DNA from: Natranaeroarchaeum aerophilus
GTDB taxonomy: Archaea; Halobacteriota; Halobacteria; Halobacteriales; Natronoarchaeaceae
Direction: 5' to 3'
Assembly (NCBI RefSeq): GCF_023638055.1
Contig: NZ_JAKRVY010000006.1
Coordinates: forward strand, 62,001 to 126,000
DNA: 64,000 nt
Positions 8,728 to 16,278 of this stretch are shown here, piece by piece (position 1 is the first letter of the stretch; the number at the start of each line of letters is the position of its first letter). Made by a program: the position numbers and the translations under genes. The notes under the pieces were generated by a model. It was given only the letters and a program-made list of their open reading frames with translations. It made no database searches and had not been told where the DNA came from.

Positions 8728-9684
8728 ATGAAGCGGGACCAGTCAGACGGGGACGATCCGTACGTTGAGGCGAGGATACCCCGAGAGCTACACGACCGTG
8801 TAGAGCGACTGTTCCGCGAGTATCGGGGCTACGATTCCTCGTCTGTCCAGGAGAGCCTGAGTGTCATCTGTGATCTGGCGGAAGCCGAACTCGATACCGA
8901 GGAGTCAGGCTCTGAATCAGTCACTGCCTCGGCTCCCGATACAGACGAGACGGTGACCGATGTGACGGGAGACGACCCATCCGGGTCCGCGTCTTCAACC
9001 ACCGATTCGCCGGGGACGATTCGAACTGCAATCGACGACGTGTTCCCGGCCGACTGGGACGCAAGCGAGGAGACAGCCGACAGACTATCGCTGATCGTGA
9101 GTCACTATCTCACTGCCGACGGCTCGACCCGCCTCGAACGCGAAAACACCGCGCTATCGGCGACAGCCACACGACATGGGATGACGCCCGAGCAGCTCAG
9201 AACGGAGATTGTCGACGAGATCTACGGTGCGGACACGCTGCCGGGCGAGCTGGCATCGGAGTTTTTCAGCGAGGCACTTGCCAAGGTCGAACAGCGTCTC
9301 GAACGGGCGGAGACCGATGTTCTCTCGGCAGTCGAACTCGTCGGTGATGGGTCGACAGACACCACGTCCTCGGAAGCAGACAGCCCTGACGAGCCCGAGT
9401 CGCCGCTTGACCTCGGTAGCGGGAGCAGCGCACTTCCGGAGGGGTTGGCCGACGACATGGCGAGCGACGGCGGAGCCGTCCAGAGCGTCGACGACCGCAT
9501 CGATAACCTGTTTACTGGGCCGAACGGGCTCACCGAAATCGGCATTGAGTCGCTGGTAGACGGCGCGGCGACCGATTGTGAGGTCTGTGGCGAGCAGTAC
9601 TCGGTCGTTGACCTCCAGACGACAACCGAAGCGAGCGACGACCGGCGGGTCAATCTGGTCTGTGCGGACTGTCTCCCCGAGTAG
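8728..9684 (+). CDS. Hypothetical acidic protein with C-terminal zinc finger
   Basis: A 318-residue protein of unknown function. The first 50 residues look like a short helical or ribbon-helix-helix-type segment (YVEARIPRELHDRVERLF). An acidic Ser/Thr-rich linker of about 50 residues follows, then a helical middle domain (about 100-215), a second acidic linker and a C-terminal treble-clef-like zinc site with Cys284/Cys287 and Cys312/Cys315. The combination suggests a nucleic-acid-binding or adaptor protein, but nothing in the neighbourhood narrows this. It has its own promoter and no operon partner. Confidence 0.7.
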   Translation: MKRDQSDGDDPYVEARIPRELHDRVERLFREYRGYDSSSVQESLSVICDLAEAELDTEESGSESVTASAPDTDETVTDVTGDDPSGSASSTTDSPGTIRTAIDDVFPADWDASEETADRLSLIVSHYLTADGSTRLERENTALSATATRHGMTPEQLRTEIVDEIYGADTLPGELASEFFSEALAKVEQRLERAETDVLSAVELVGDGSTDTTSSEADSPDEPESPLDLGSGSSALPEGLADDMASDGGAVQSVDDRIDNLFTGPNGLTEIGIESLVDGAATDCEVCGEQYSVVDLQTTTEASDDRRVNLVCADCLPE

Positions 9685-9733
9685 CGAGCGCGGACAGCAA
9701 GCCTGATAGCCCCCCGATTAATACATCCCGTTC

Positions 9734-10192
9734 ATGACGTTGGTCGACGCGGTTTCGATCACCCTTCATCAGGTGTTCGCCGCCGTCTGGGTCGGTAGTG
9801 TTGTATTCATGACTGTTGGCGTGTTGCCGCTCGCCAGAGAGGGTCACCTCGAACCCGAGCCGGTCGAAATGGCGACGGGGACGCTTCGAACTGTCTCCCG
9901 AGTCAGTGCCGTGATCCTGTTGCTCACCGGCAGCCACATGGCCGCGAGCTTCTATACGGCCGCCGACCTGACTGGCACGCCAAACGGCTGGCTCGTTCTC
10001 GCGATGCTAGGGCTATGGCTCGTCCTGATGGGACTGATCGAAGTGAGTGGTAGTCGTCTCGTCGACGGGTTGCAGGCGAAGAAGGTTCGCGCACCCGCTC
10101 ACGAGACGCTCGGCTGGTTCCGTGCGGCGTCGGTAGTCGGCATCCTCTTGCTGGTTATTGCCGGGTTGCTGTCTTCGGGTGCGCTCGTCTGA
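9734..10192 (+). CDS. CopD-like / DUF2269-type integral membrane protein
   Basis: A 152-residue protein with four predicted membrane helices. It starts LVDAVSITLHQVFAAVWVGSVVFM, where an in-membrane His followed by VWVG is the hallmark of CopD-family copper-resistance membrane proteins. A second His (GSHMAASF) falls in helix two. It may bind heme or copper in the cytoplasmic membrane. No copper gene is adjacent, so the role is inferred from the family alone. The gene ends 58 nt before the next membrane-protein gene. Confidence 0.65.
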   Translation: MTLVDAVSITLHQVFAAVWVGSVVFMTVGVLPLAREGHLEPEPVEMATGTLRTVSRVSAVILLLTGSHMAASFYTAADLTGTPNGWLVLAMLGLWLVLMGLIEVSGSRLVDGLQAKKVRAPAHETLGWFRAASVVGILLLVIAGLLSSGALV

Positions 10193-10216
10193 TGAGGCGC
10201 ATCAGATAAAGTTAGA

Positions 10217-10226
10217 AAAATATTTA
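10217..10226 (+). promoter_or_regulatory. TATA box for the gene at 10251
   Basis: AAAATATTTA lies 25-34 nt before the ATG at 10251 and implies a leaderless mRNA. It argues against the longer upstream start at 10158. Confidence 0.55.
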
Positions 10227-10250
10227 CAACAAACGATCGTAGGGCGCGGT

Positions 10251-10691
10251 ATGTCGTCACACGAACGGGTTACTTCGATCCCATCCGGTATCCGGGGCAT
10301 CTGTGTGCTCGACGCCTATCTCGTCCTGCTCGGGATGGCGCTTGCAATGCTCGGTATCGCGGACATGGACGGAACGGTGTGGCTGGACTTCAGCCTTGCC
10401 GGAGTGGATGGTATCACGTGGTTCATCTTCGGAATGTTGGTACTGGTCGCGGTACAGCTGTACGTCATCCAGGGCGTCTGGAACATCGAGTCGTGGGCAT
10501 GGGGTGCCATGATGGTCGTGTTGGTCGGACAGATCGCAATCCTCGCCGGGCTGATCGCGTGGGTACTCACCGGTGAGAGCATGCCGATCAGCTACGCTGA
10601 CGGGGTCATTCGCTGGGCGGTGCCACTGGTCGTCCTCGCTGGCTCTGCAGTCTACCTGTTCGACAAACGCGACTGGTTCACTGAGCTGTAG
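10251..10691 (+). CDS. Four-helix integral membrane protein, unknown function
   Basis: A 146-residue hydrophobic protein with about four membrane helices, separated by short acidic loops and ending with a basic-aromatic tail (FDKRDWFTEL). The N-terminal cytosolic segment has SIPSGIRGICVLDAY. I do not recognise a family with a known function. It carries its own TATA box and is followed by a T-run terminator, so it is likely a single-gene transcript. Confidence 0.7.
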   Translation: MSSHERVTSIPSGIRGICVLDAYLVLLGMALAMLGIADMDGTVWLDFSLAGVDGITWFIFGMLVLVAVQLYVIQGVWNIESWAWGAMMVVLVGQIAILAGLIAWVLTGESMPISYADGVIRWAVPLVVLAGSAVYLFDKRDWFTEL

Positions 10692-10701
10692 TCCGTTCGT
10701 C

Positions 10702-10707
10702 TTTTTT
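10702..10707 (+). terminator. T-run terminator after the gene at 10251
   Basis: Six consecutive T residues, followed by a second T4 run, lie 11 nt after the stop codon. Oligo-T termination is typical for archaeal RNA polymerase. Confidence 0.45.
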
Positions 10708-10798
10708 CCCTGTTTTGCACCCGCCGAGAGAGTGGCGTCGCGACAGTTCGTCCGATCGAATCGCAACGCATAGGCCCCCCGGGCATGGATCGGGTAGT

Positions 10799-11692
10799 AT
10801 GCAACTGGGCGTTATCGGTCTTGGGCGTATGGGGCAGATCGTCGTCGACCGCGTGCTCGATGCGGGACACGATGTCGTCGCGTTCGATCTGGATGAAGAA
10901 GCCGTCGCAACGGCAGTCGACGCTGGCGCGACCCCGGCGGAGTCAGTTGTCGATCTGGCCGAACAGCTGGGAACCGAAAAGCGGATCTGGTTGATGGTCC
11001 CCGCAGGAGGGGCGGTCGACGCCGCGCTCGACGACCTCGAACCACATATGGACGCCGACGATATCGTCGTCGACGGCGGGAACTCCTACTTCCAGGATTC
11101 CGTGCGTCGCGCCGAGTCGACGGAGGTGGCGTATCTCGACTGTGGAACGAGTGGCGGCCCGGCCGGTGCCGAACTGGGCTTTTCGCTGATGATCGGCGGT
11201 CCCGAATGGGCGTACGAGGAACTGAAGCCCGTATTCGACGCCGTCGCCACGGGTCCCGCGGGACACGATCGAATGGGTCCCGCCGGAAGCGGCCACTACG
11301 TCAAGATGGTTCACAACGGCGTCGAGTACGCGCTCATGCAGGCCTACGGCGAGGGGTTCGAGCTTCTGGCGAACGGCCGGTACGATCTGGATCTCGAAGC
11401 CGTCGCCAACACCTGGAACAACGGCGCAGTCATCCGCTCGTGGCTCCTGGAGCTCTGCGAGGAGGCGTTCCGCGAGGAGGGCAACGAACTGGGCGACGTA
11501 GCCGATCACGTCGCCGGTGGTTCAACGGGGACGTGGACGGTGCAGGAAGCGCTCGAACAGGAGGTGCCGACGCCGCTGATCTATCAGGCGCTCGCCGAGC
11601 GCTTCGGGAGCCGCTCGGACCGGTTCTCCCGGCGGCTCGCGAACCGGCTTCGGTACGGCTTCGGGCGACACGAGGTAGCGCGCGAGGAGTAA
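10799..11692 (+). CDS. gnd: 6-phosphogluconate dehydrogenase (decarboxylating, short form)
   Basis: A 297-residue enzyme of the short, NAD-type Gnd group. The Rossmann motif GLGRMG is at residues 7-12, the beta-hydroxyacid dehydrogenase motif reads DCGTSGGPAGAELG, and the catalytic lysine region is HYVKMVHNGVEYALMQ. It oxidises and decarboxylates 6-phosphogluconate to ribulose 5-phosphate. In haloarchaea this is the main oxidative route to pentoses. The open frame extends upstream to 10715, but MQLGVIGLG begins exactly at the fold's first strand, so the start is placed at 10799. Confidence 0.93.
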   Translation: MQLGVIGLGRMGQIVVDRVLDAGHDVVAFDLDEEAVATAVDAGATPAESVVDLAEQLGTEKRIWLMVPAGGAVDAALDDLEPHMDADDIVVDGGNSYFQDSVRRAESTEVAYLDCGTSGGPAGAELGFSLMIGGPEWAYEELKPVFDAVATGPAGHDRMGPAGSGHYVKMVHNGVEYALMQAYGEGFELLANGRYDLDLEAVANTWNNGAVIRSWLLELCEEAFREEGNELGDVADHVAGGSTGTWTVQEALEQEVPTPLIYQALAERFGSRSDRFSRRLANRLRYGFGRHEVAREE

Positions 11693-11744
11693 CCACTCGG
11701 CTCGGCCACGGTTCTCTCTCATCTAGCCAGGCGACCGGCTGGTT

Positions 11745-12362
11745 TCACTCGATGACACGGATGTCGTTGCTCCGGTCATGCTCGATCGTTGTCGCGACCC
11801 CGTCTGCGATATCGGCACCACAGATCTGCTCGATGATCCACAGCGACAGGTCGATCCCGGACGTGACCCCACCTGCTGTCAGGATATCGCCGTTGTCGAC
11901 GACGCGAGCGTCGACAGGGACTGCACCGTGGTCGGATAACTGATCGTGGGCCGAGGCGTGCGTCGTCGCCGGGCGTCCATCCAGCAGACCTGCGGTTGCC
12001 AGGATCATCCCACCAGTACAGACGGCGGCGATTGTCGTTCCCGCGTCGTGGCGACGTCGGATCGCATCGAGTGCTACCTCGTTCTGGGTGACTGCCCACG
12101 CGCTTGCCTCGCCGCGTGTGTTCCACCCGCCGCCGGGGACGACGAGCAGGTCGGGGTCGTCCCCGATCGGGCCATCCGCTTCGATCGTCAGGCCGCGGCT
12201 GGCGGTGGTCCGATCGGTTGGGGCAAACGTCACGAGTCGAACGTCGATCGAACATCCGCGATCCGCGGCCGTGGTGAACACTTCGAACGGTCCAACCACG
12301 TCGAGTTCGTCGAACCCGTCATAACAGAGGATCTCGAGCGTAGTGGGGCTGTCGACGTCCAT
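11745..12362 (-). CDS. DJ-1/PfpI family protein
   Basis: A 205-residue cytosolic protein with the class-I glutamine-amidotransferase-like fold. The nucleophile elbow is AVCTGG with Cys115. A conserved glutamate early in the chain (DELDVVGPFEVF) completes the DJ-1-type site. The closest group by pattern is the transcriptional-regulator-like/isocyanide-hydratase branch of DJ-1/PfpI, but no DNA-binding domain is fused here. The frame extends 19 codons upstream; the ATG at 12362 (MDVDSPTT) fits the family N-terminus better. Confidence 0.85.
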   Translation of the reverse strand: MDVDSPTTLEILCYDGFDELDVVGPFEVFTTAADRGCSIDVRLVTFAPTDRTTASRGLTIEADGPIGDDPDLLVVPGGGWNTRGEASAWAVTQNEVALDAIRRRHDAGTTIAAVCTGGMILATAGLLDGRPATTHASAHDQLSDHGAVPVDARVVDNGDILTAGGVTSGIDLSLWIIEQICGADIADGVATTIEHDRSNDIRVIE

Positions 12363-12430
12363 GTGATCCCGTGGTTGTCCGCCGATATCAACGTCCGCAT
12401 CTGGCGGACGATCCGCCAATAATCACAATA

Positions 12431-12440
12431 CAATTAAACC
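12431..12440 (+). promoter_or_regulatory. TATA box of the membrane-anchored ferredoxin gene
   Basis: A CAATTAAACC element lies 21-30 nt before the ATG at 12461, consistent with a leaderless transcript and with the start MFNELG. Confidence 0.45.
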
Positions 12441-12460
12441 CGCAATCCGAACCCCCTCTC

Positions 12461-13039
12461 ATGTTTAACGAGCTGGGGATCGCGATCGGGTTCAGTCTGA
12501 CCCTGATCGCCGTGCTCATGCATTTCTCCCGTGGGACGGGATGGACATCGAACGAAGATATCTCCCAGGAAGTTCTCGAACGGCGCGCGGAGTCGGTACC
12601 CGAGACGGACTTCCCCGAGCCGATGAACCGGTCGATCGGCGGCGGCGCACCCGCGGGTGCCATCGGCGGCGGCGAAGCCGGTGGCGAACTCGCGGAGGGT
12701 GGCGAAGCGGTCGAAGAGGAGAGTGGCCCGGGAGATATCCCCGAAGACGAGATCGAGTACTACGAGATCGACTTTGTGAAAGAGGGGGAGACGATCGAGG
12801 TCGCAAACAACGAGACGATTCTCGAAGCGGGCGAAGACGAGGGGTGGGATCTGCCCTACGCCTGCCGTGAAGGCTCATGTGTCTCGTGTGCTGGACAGAT
12901 CGACGGCAACACCAACGACTTCATCGAGCACGACGACCAGTCGATGCTTGGCGATGCGGAGCTCGAAGACGGCTACACGTTAACGTGTGTCGCGTACCCC
13001 CGCGGCGAGTTCTCCATCGAGACCGGCGAACAGCCCTGA
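12461..13039 (+). CDS. Membrane-anchored [2Fe-2S] ferredoxin
   Basis: A 192-residue protein. Residues 1-22 form one transmembrane helix. Residues 30-95 are a linker with a Gly/Ala-rich run (about 60-80) and an acidic stretch. Residues 98-190 form a plant-type ferredoxin domain with cluster ligands Cys135, Cys140, Cys143 and Cys176 (C-x4-C-x2-C and a distal TLTCVAYP). The architecture tethers the electron carrier to the cytosolic face of the membrane, so its partner is probably a membrane oxidoreductase. No such partner is adjacent. It differs from the abundant soluble haloarchaeal ferredoxin by having this anchor. Confidence 0.88.
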   Translation: MFNELGIAIGFSLTLIAVLMHFSRGTGWTSNEDISQEVLERRAESVPETDFPEPMNRSIGGGAPAGAIGGGEAGGELAEGGEAVEEESGPGDIPEDEIEYYEIDFVKEGETIEVANNETILEAGEDEGWDLPYACREGSCVSCAGQIDGNTNDFIEHDDQSMLGDAELEDGYTLTCVAYPRGEFSIETGEQP

Positions 13040-13075
13040 GTTCCGTCTCGCTATTTTCGGTTATCGCGTCGACGC

Positions 13076-13891
13076 TCAGTTCGTGAGCGAGTCGTTGATC
13101 CGTTTGGAAAGCCGTGCCCGGACTCTCCCGAGGTCGGCGTTCCCCTCGACTAGCGCCCGATGTTCCTGCCGTAGCAGTCGGTCGAACAGGTGGTCGAACA
13201 GGGCGTCGGACTCGGGCGCACCCCCCTGCTCGGACAGCGTCGCTGCCGCGCGCTCCAGTCGCCCCGGCGTGGCGAACTCGTCGACGATCTTGGCCGGGTC
13301 TGGGGCAGTCGGTTGCGTCTCCTCAGGTTCACGGAACTGCTCGGCTTGGATCGCTGCGCGGTTCCCGCTTTTTGAGCGAAGTACGACACCGTAGGCCTGC
13401 CCGTCGTACCAGTTAGACTCGGGAACAGTGTACGATTCGGGGTCGAAGTCAGTGGCCCGAACCTCCCTTGCGAACGTATTTATTGGGTCAAGGCCGAGGC
13501 GCTTGAAGGCCTGCTCGACGGTGTCCGGCGGCAGGAACCGCTCGCCGTCCCAGACGTTGATTCCCAGCACCGGCGGGATCCGATCCCAGTCGTACGGAAC
13601 GGTCCGCTGGTACGTCGCGACACCGTAGAAGACGACGCCATCGAGATCGGCGCTCAGGGCTGCCTCGTAATCGAGCGATCGTTCGACGCACTGTGTAGCG
13701 TACCGGTACTCCATCGGGATGTCGTCTGGCGAAAGTAGTCGAGATCGATCGCCGAACTGAAGACCGCCCGAACCGTCAATCCGGAACCGGAGCAAGTCCC
13801 CGTCGATCAGTTCCTGAATCCAGAGGTGTCCATCCTCGAGTAGCTCGTCGGCAGCCGAATCGAGTGACGGGATCGACGGATACGGGTGCAT
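13076..13891 (-). CDS. RNA-ligase-fold protein, probably catalytically inactive
   Basis: A 271-residue protein with the overall layout of haloarchaeal RNA_ligase (nucleotidyltransferase-fold) proteins: HLWIQE near residue 22, a central YDWDRIPPVLGINVW block, and a GVVLRSKSG block near the C-terminal half. The expected motif I lysine (KxDG) is replaced by Leu28 (LIDG). The glutamates expected before the central and GVV blocks appear as V and Y, and the late lysine motif reads AAIQ. If my recollection of the family motifs is right, it cannot form the lysyl-AMP intermediate. The fold may survive as an RNA-binding protein. Confidence 0.65.
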   Translation of the reverse strand: MHPYPSIPSLDSAADELLEDGHLWIQELIDGDLLRFRIDGSGGLQFGDRSRLLSPDDIPMEYRYATQCVERSLDYEAALSADLDGVVFYGVATYQRTVPYDWDRIPPVLGINVWDGERFLPPDTVEQAFKRLGLDPINTFAREVRATDFDPESYTVPESNWYDGQAYGVVLRSKSGNRAAIQAEQFREPEETQPTAPDPAKIVDEFATPGRLERAAATLSEQGGAPESDALFDHLFDRLLRQEHRALVEGNADLGRVRARLSKRINDSLTN

Positions 13892-13928
13892 ACCTCTGTG
13901 GAGGTTCTCTCACGTCTTACGTGCTCGG

Positions 13929-14447
13929 TCAGTGGAGCGTTCCCTCTCGTTTCTCGACGTCGTAGGCAAACAACGCGTACCCGACCTCTGCAGCGGAGTA
14001 TCCGGTGTCCGCCGCAATATCGCGGATCGGGCCGATCATCGTCACGTAATCGTCGGCGTCGAACGACTCTTTGCGCCCGTCGAGATAGCCAAGCCTGTCG
14101 AGCGAGGCCCAGACTCGGGTGTCGACAACGGCGTGACGCTCCGGATCGAGTGCAGCGAGGATACAGGACGCTGTCGGGGCCTTGAATCCCGAAAGGCCCG
14201 TCAACAGCTGGATCTGCGAGAAGTCGTCGTCGAGTGTCAGGACGTTCGCCGTCACCGTCTCACAGCGATCTTCCGGATTTTTCTCGACGTGGTACGCGCT
14301 CCGGGTCGAGGATTCGTAGGCGATATCGTATAGCTGGTCGCGCGTGAGATACCCCTGCTCGCGAAACTGCTCACCGAAGGCGTCGAGCCGTTCGGGCAGC
14401 ACGCCCTGTGTCTCCGCGTAGTGGTCGAGATACGTTTCGACGTCCAT
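13929..14447 (-). CDS. Helix-hairpin-helix / DNA-glycosylase-like hypothetical protein
   Basis: A 172-residue helical protein. The segment LTGLSGFKAPTASCILAAL (about residues 79-97) resembles an HhH turn, followed by a conserved-looking HAVVDTRVWASLDRLGYLD block. Together these recall the HhH-GPD glycosylase fold, where an HhH is followed by a catalytic Asp. No Fe-S cysteine set is present. The frame extends to 14495, but ATG 14447 (MDVETYLDHYAE) begins the folded part. It lies 37 nt downstream of the divergently placed RNA-ligase-like gene's start. The function is not known. Confidence 0.6.
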   Translation of the reverse strand: MDVETYLDHYAETQGVLPERLDAFGEQFREQGYLTRDQLYDIAYESSTRSAYHVEKNPEDRCETVTANVLTLDDDFSQIQLLTGLSGFKAPTASCILAALDPERHAVVDTRVWASLDRLGYLDGRKESFDADDYVTMIGPIRDIAADTGYSAAEVGYALFAYDVEKREGTLH

Positions 14448-14529
14448 AGTCAGGCGTTGTCGGCCACCCATCACATTGGTTTCGGTCCTGGCCAACAGGT
14501 ATTTTTGTGCGGGACGACCCAGGGTAGAT

Positions 14530-15093
14530 ATGTCCCAATCGGACAGCCGCCTCCAGAATGTACCGCTGGTCCAGGGCAGCGTCGCTGGACTGTTGACGTG
14601 GGTCCTCGGCTACCTGTTCACATACTTGATCGCCGGAAGTGAACTCCGCGACTCGGAGCTCAATCAGTTCCTCGATTTTATTGGTGAGGACCCAGCGACC
14701 TACGAGATGGTCGGCTGGGTGTTCTACAACGCCCACTTCGTCGATACGACGTTCCAGAACGTTCCCTTCTTCGGGTCGGAAGCGTTCATCGGCGGCGAGG
14801 ACGGGTTCACGATGCTTCTCTACGTGATCCCACCGCTGCTCCTGATCGGCGGCGGACTGGCAGTGGCGCGATACAGCGCAGCGCAGAACGCAAACGACGG
14901 TGCAATCGCCGGGCTGAGCATCATCCCCGGGTACTTGCTCCTCTCGGTCGCGGGGATCTTCCTGTTCGAGGTGACGCTTGGCGACGCGAGCGCAGCACCC
15001 GACCTCGTGGCGGGGATCTTCCTCGCCGGGCTCGTCTTCCCCGCGCTCTTCGGGGCGATCGGCGGTGTCATAGCTGGCGAAACAGCCGAGTAG
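14530..15093 (+). CDS. Haloarchaeal integral membrane protein, unknown function
   Basis: A 187-residue protein with five hydrophobic segments. It starts MSQSDSRLQNVPLVQGSVAG, then a glycine-rich first helix and a soluble extracytoplasmic loop (about residues 40-90) rich in Phe and acidic residues before four further helices. The last helix ends GAIGGVIAGETAE. I recognise the style of a lineage-specific haloarchaeal family but no function. The stop codon is 1 nt from the end of the convergent acidic-repeat gene. Confidence 0.7.
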   Translation: MSQSDSRLQNVPLVQGSVAGLLTWVLGYLFTYLIAGSELRDSELNQFLDFIGEDPATYEMVGWVFYNAHFVDTTFQNVPFFGSEAFIGGEDGFTMLLYVIPPLLLIGGGLAVARYSAAQNANDGAIAGLSIIPGYLLLSVAGIFLFEVTLGDASAAPDLVAGIFLAGLVFPALFGAIGGVIAGETAE

Positions 15094-15094
15094 C

Positions 15095-15385
15095 TTACCG
15101 GGTGTCGATCCCCGGGAACGATCTGTCGGGATGTCGCACCGGGAGCTTCGAGTCCGACTCCTCCTCGACGAGGACAAAGTCAGTTTCGCCGGAGTCGTCC
15201 GGCTCTTCGACGATCACGAAACCGGTCTCGCCAATCGATTCGACCGGCTGGAGTCCGGGATACCGCGCATCGGCGTCCGGCACAGCGACGATCCCCGTCT
15301 CCACCTCCTCTTCTACGAGCACGAACTCGGTCGGTTCCTCGTCATCCAGGAGGACGAATCCTGTTTCTTCATCATCGTGGCCCAT
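15095..15385 (-). CDS. Small acidic protein with five ETxFVxVEE repeats
   Basis: A 96-residue protein that consists largely of imperfect copies of a 9-11-residue unit: ETGFVLLDDE, PTEFVLVEEE, ETGIVAVPDA, ETGFVIVEEP and ETDFVLVEEE. The middle copies are separated by a Pro/Tyr-containing insert. The pattern of a beta-prone hydrophobic core (FVLV) between acidic turns suggests a strand repeat. The ATG at 15385 is preferred to a TTG at 15391. There is no signal peptide or membrane helix. The function is unknown; it could be a scaffold or a fragment of a larger repeat family. Confidence 0.55.
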   Translation of the reverse strand: MGHDDEETGFVLLDDEEPTEFVLVEEEVETGIVAVPDADARYPGLQPVESIGETGFVIVEEPDDSGETDFVLVEEESDSKLPVRHPDRSFPGIDTR

Positions 15386-15512
15386 ATGCAATGCTACGAA
15401 CTACCATGATATTAGTCTACTGCCAGCTCCGACACTCCTCATGGCGCATCTCGGCACCACGAACCGAGTACTCCCGAGAGGGTTTTCCATCCACCGACCC
15501 GTACTGACGTAT

Positions 15513-16238
15513 ATGTGTGGTCGCAGCTCCCTGTTTGCCTCGCCCGAGACACTGGAGTCACGGTTCGACGTGTCAGTACCTGCCTCGTACGACCCGTCCT
15601 ACAATATCGCTCCCGAGGACGACGTCCCGGTCATCCGGGATGAGACGTCCGGAAACGTCGAACTCCGATCGTGGGGCTTTGTCCCACACTGGACTGACAA
15701 TCCCGGTGAGTGGAACGGTCTGATCAACGCGCGGACCGAGACTGTCGACGAGAAGCCAGCCTTCCGCGACGCGTTTAGCCGGAACGAACAGGCGGACGCT
15801 GACCGCCCGACCGGGGGACACTGTCTCGTGCTCGCCGACGGCTTCTACGAGTGGCAAGAGCGCACGGACGGCAAACAACCGTTCCGGATCGAACGGGTAG
15901 ATGGGGAGCCGTTCGCGATGGCGGGTCTCTGGTCGCGCTGGACCGACGGCGATCACTCGACGATCACCGCGACAGTGCTGACGACGTCACCGAACGAGCT
16001 CATGGAGCCGCTCCATCACCGATTGCCAGTCGTCTTCGACGCCGACGAGGAGCGGGCATGGTTGAGCGAGTCGCCACAGTCGAAAGCGGAACTGCTCGAC
16101 CCACACTCGGGTGACGGCTTCGAGAAGTACCCAATCTCCGCTGCGGTGAACGATCCCAGAAACGACTCCCCCGAGATAATCGAGCCGGTCGACGCGCCGG
16201 AGAGTGACCCCCAGACCGGTCTCGATCAGTTCGGGTAG
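15513..16238 (+). CDS. SOS-response-associated peptidase (SRAP, HMCES/YedK)
   Basis: A 241-residue SRAP protein. The second residue is the catalytic cysteine (MCGR), exposed after Met removal. The other conserved residues are Asn72 in INARTET, Glu113 in DGFYEWQ and the His pair in PLHHRLPV (168-169). SRAP proteins form a thiazolidine crosslink with abasic sites in single-stranded DNA and so shield them during replication. The start must be this ATG because Cys2 is obligatory; the longer open frame from 15102 is spurious. The next gene, 40 nt downstream on the same strand, looks like a nuclease and may be co-transcribed. Confidence 0.93.
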   Translation: MCGRSSLFASPETLESRFDVSVPASYDPSYNIAPEDDVPVIRDETSGNVELRSWGFVPHWTDNPGEWNGLINARTETVDEKPAFRDAFSRNEQADADRPTGGHCLVLADGFYEWQERTDGKQPFRIERVDGEPFAMAGLWSRWTDGDHSTITATVLTTSPNELMEPLHHRLPVVFDADEERAWLSESPQSKAELLDPHSGDGFEKYPISAAVNDPRNDSPEIIEPVDAPESDPQTGLDQFG

Positions 16239-16278
16239 CCGACAGCTATACGTACCACAGCCCGAAACCGAACACGAG

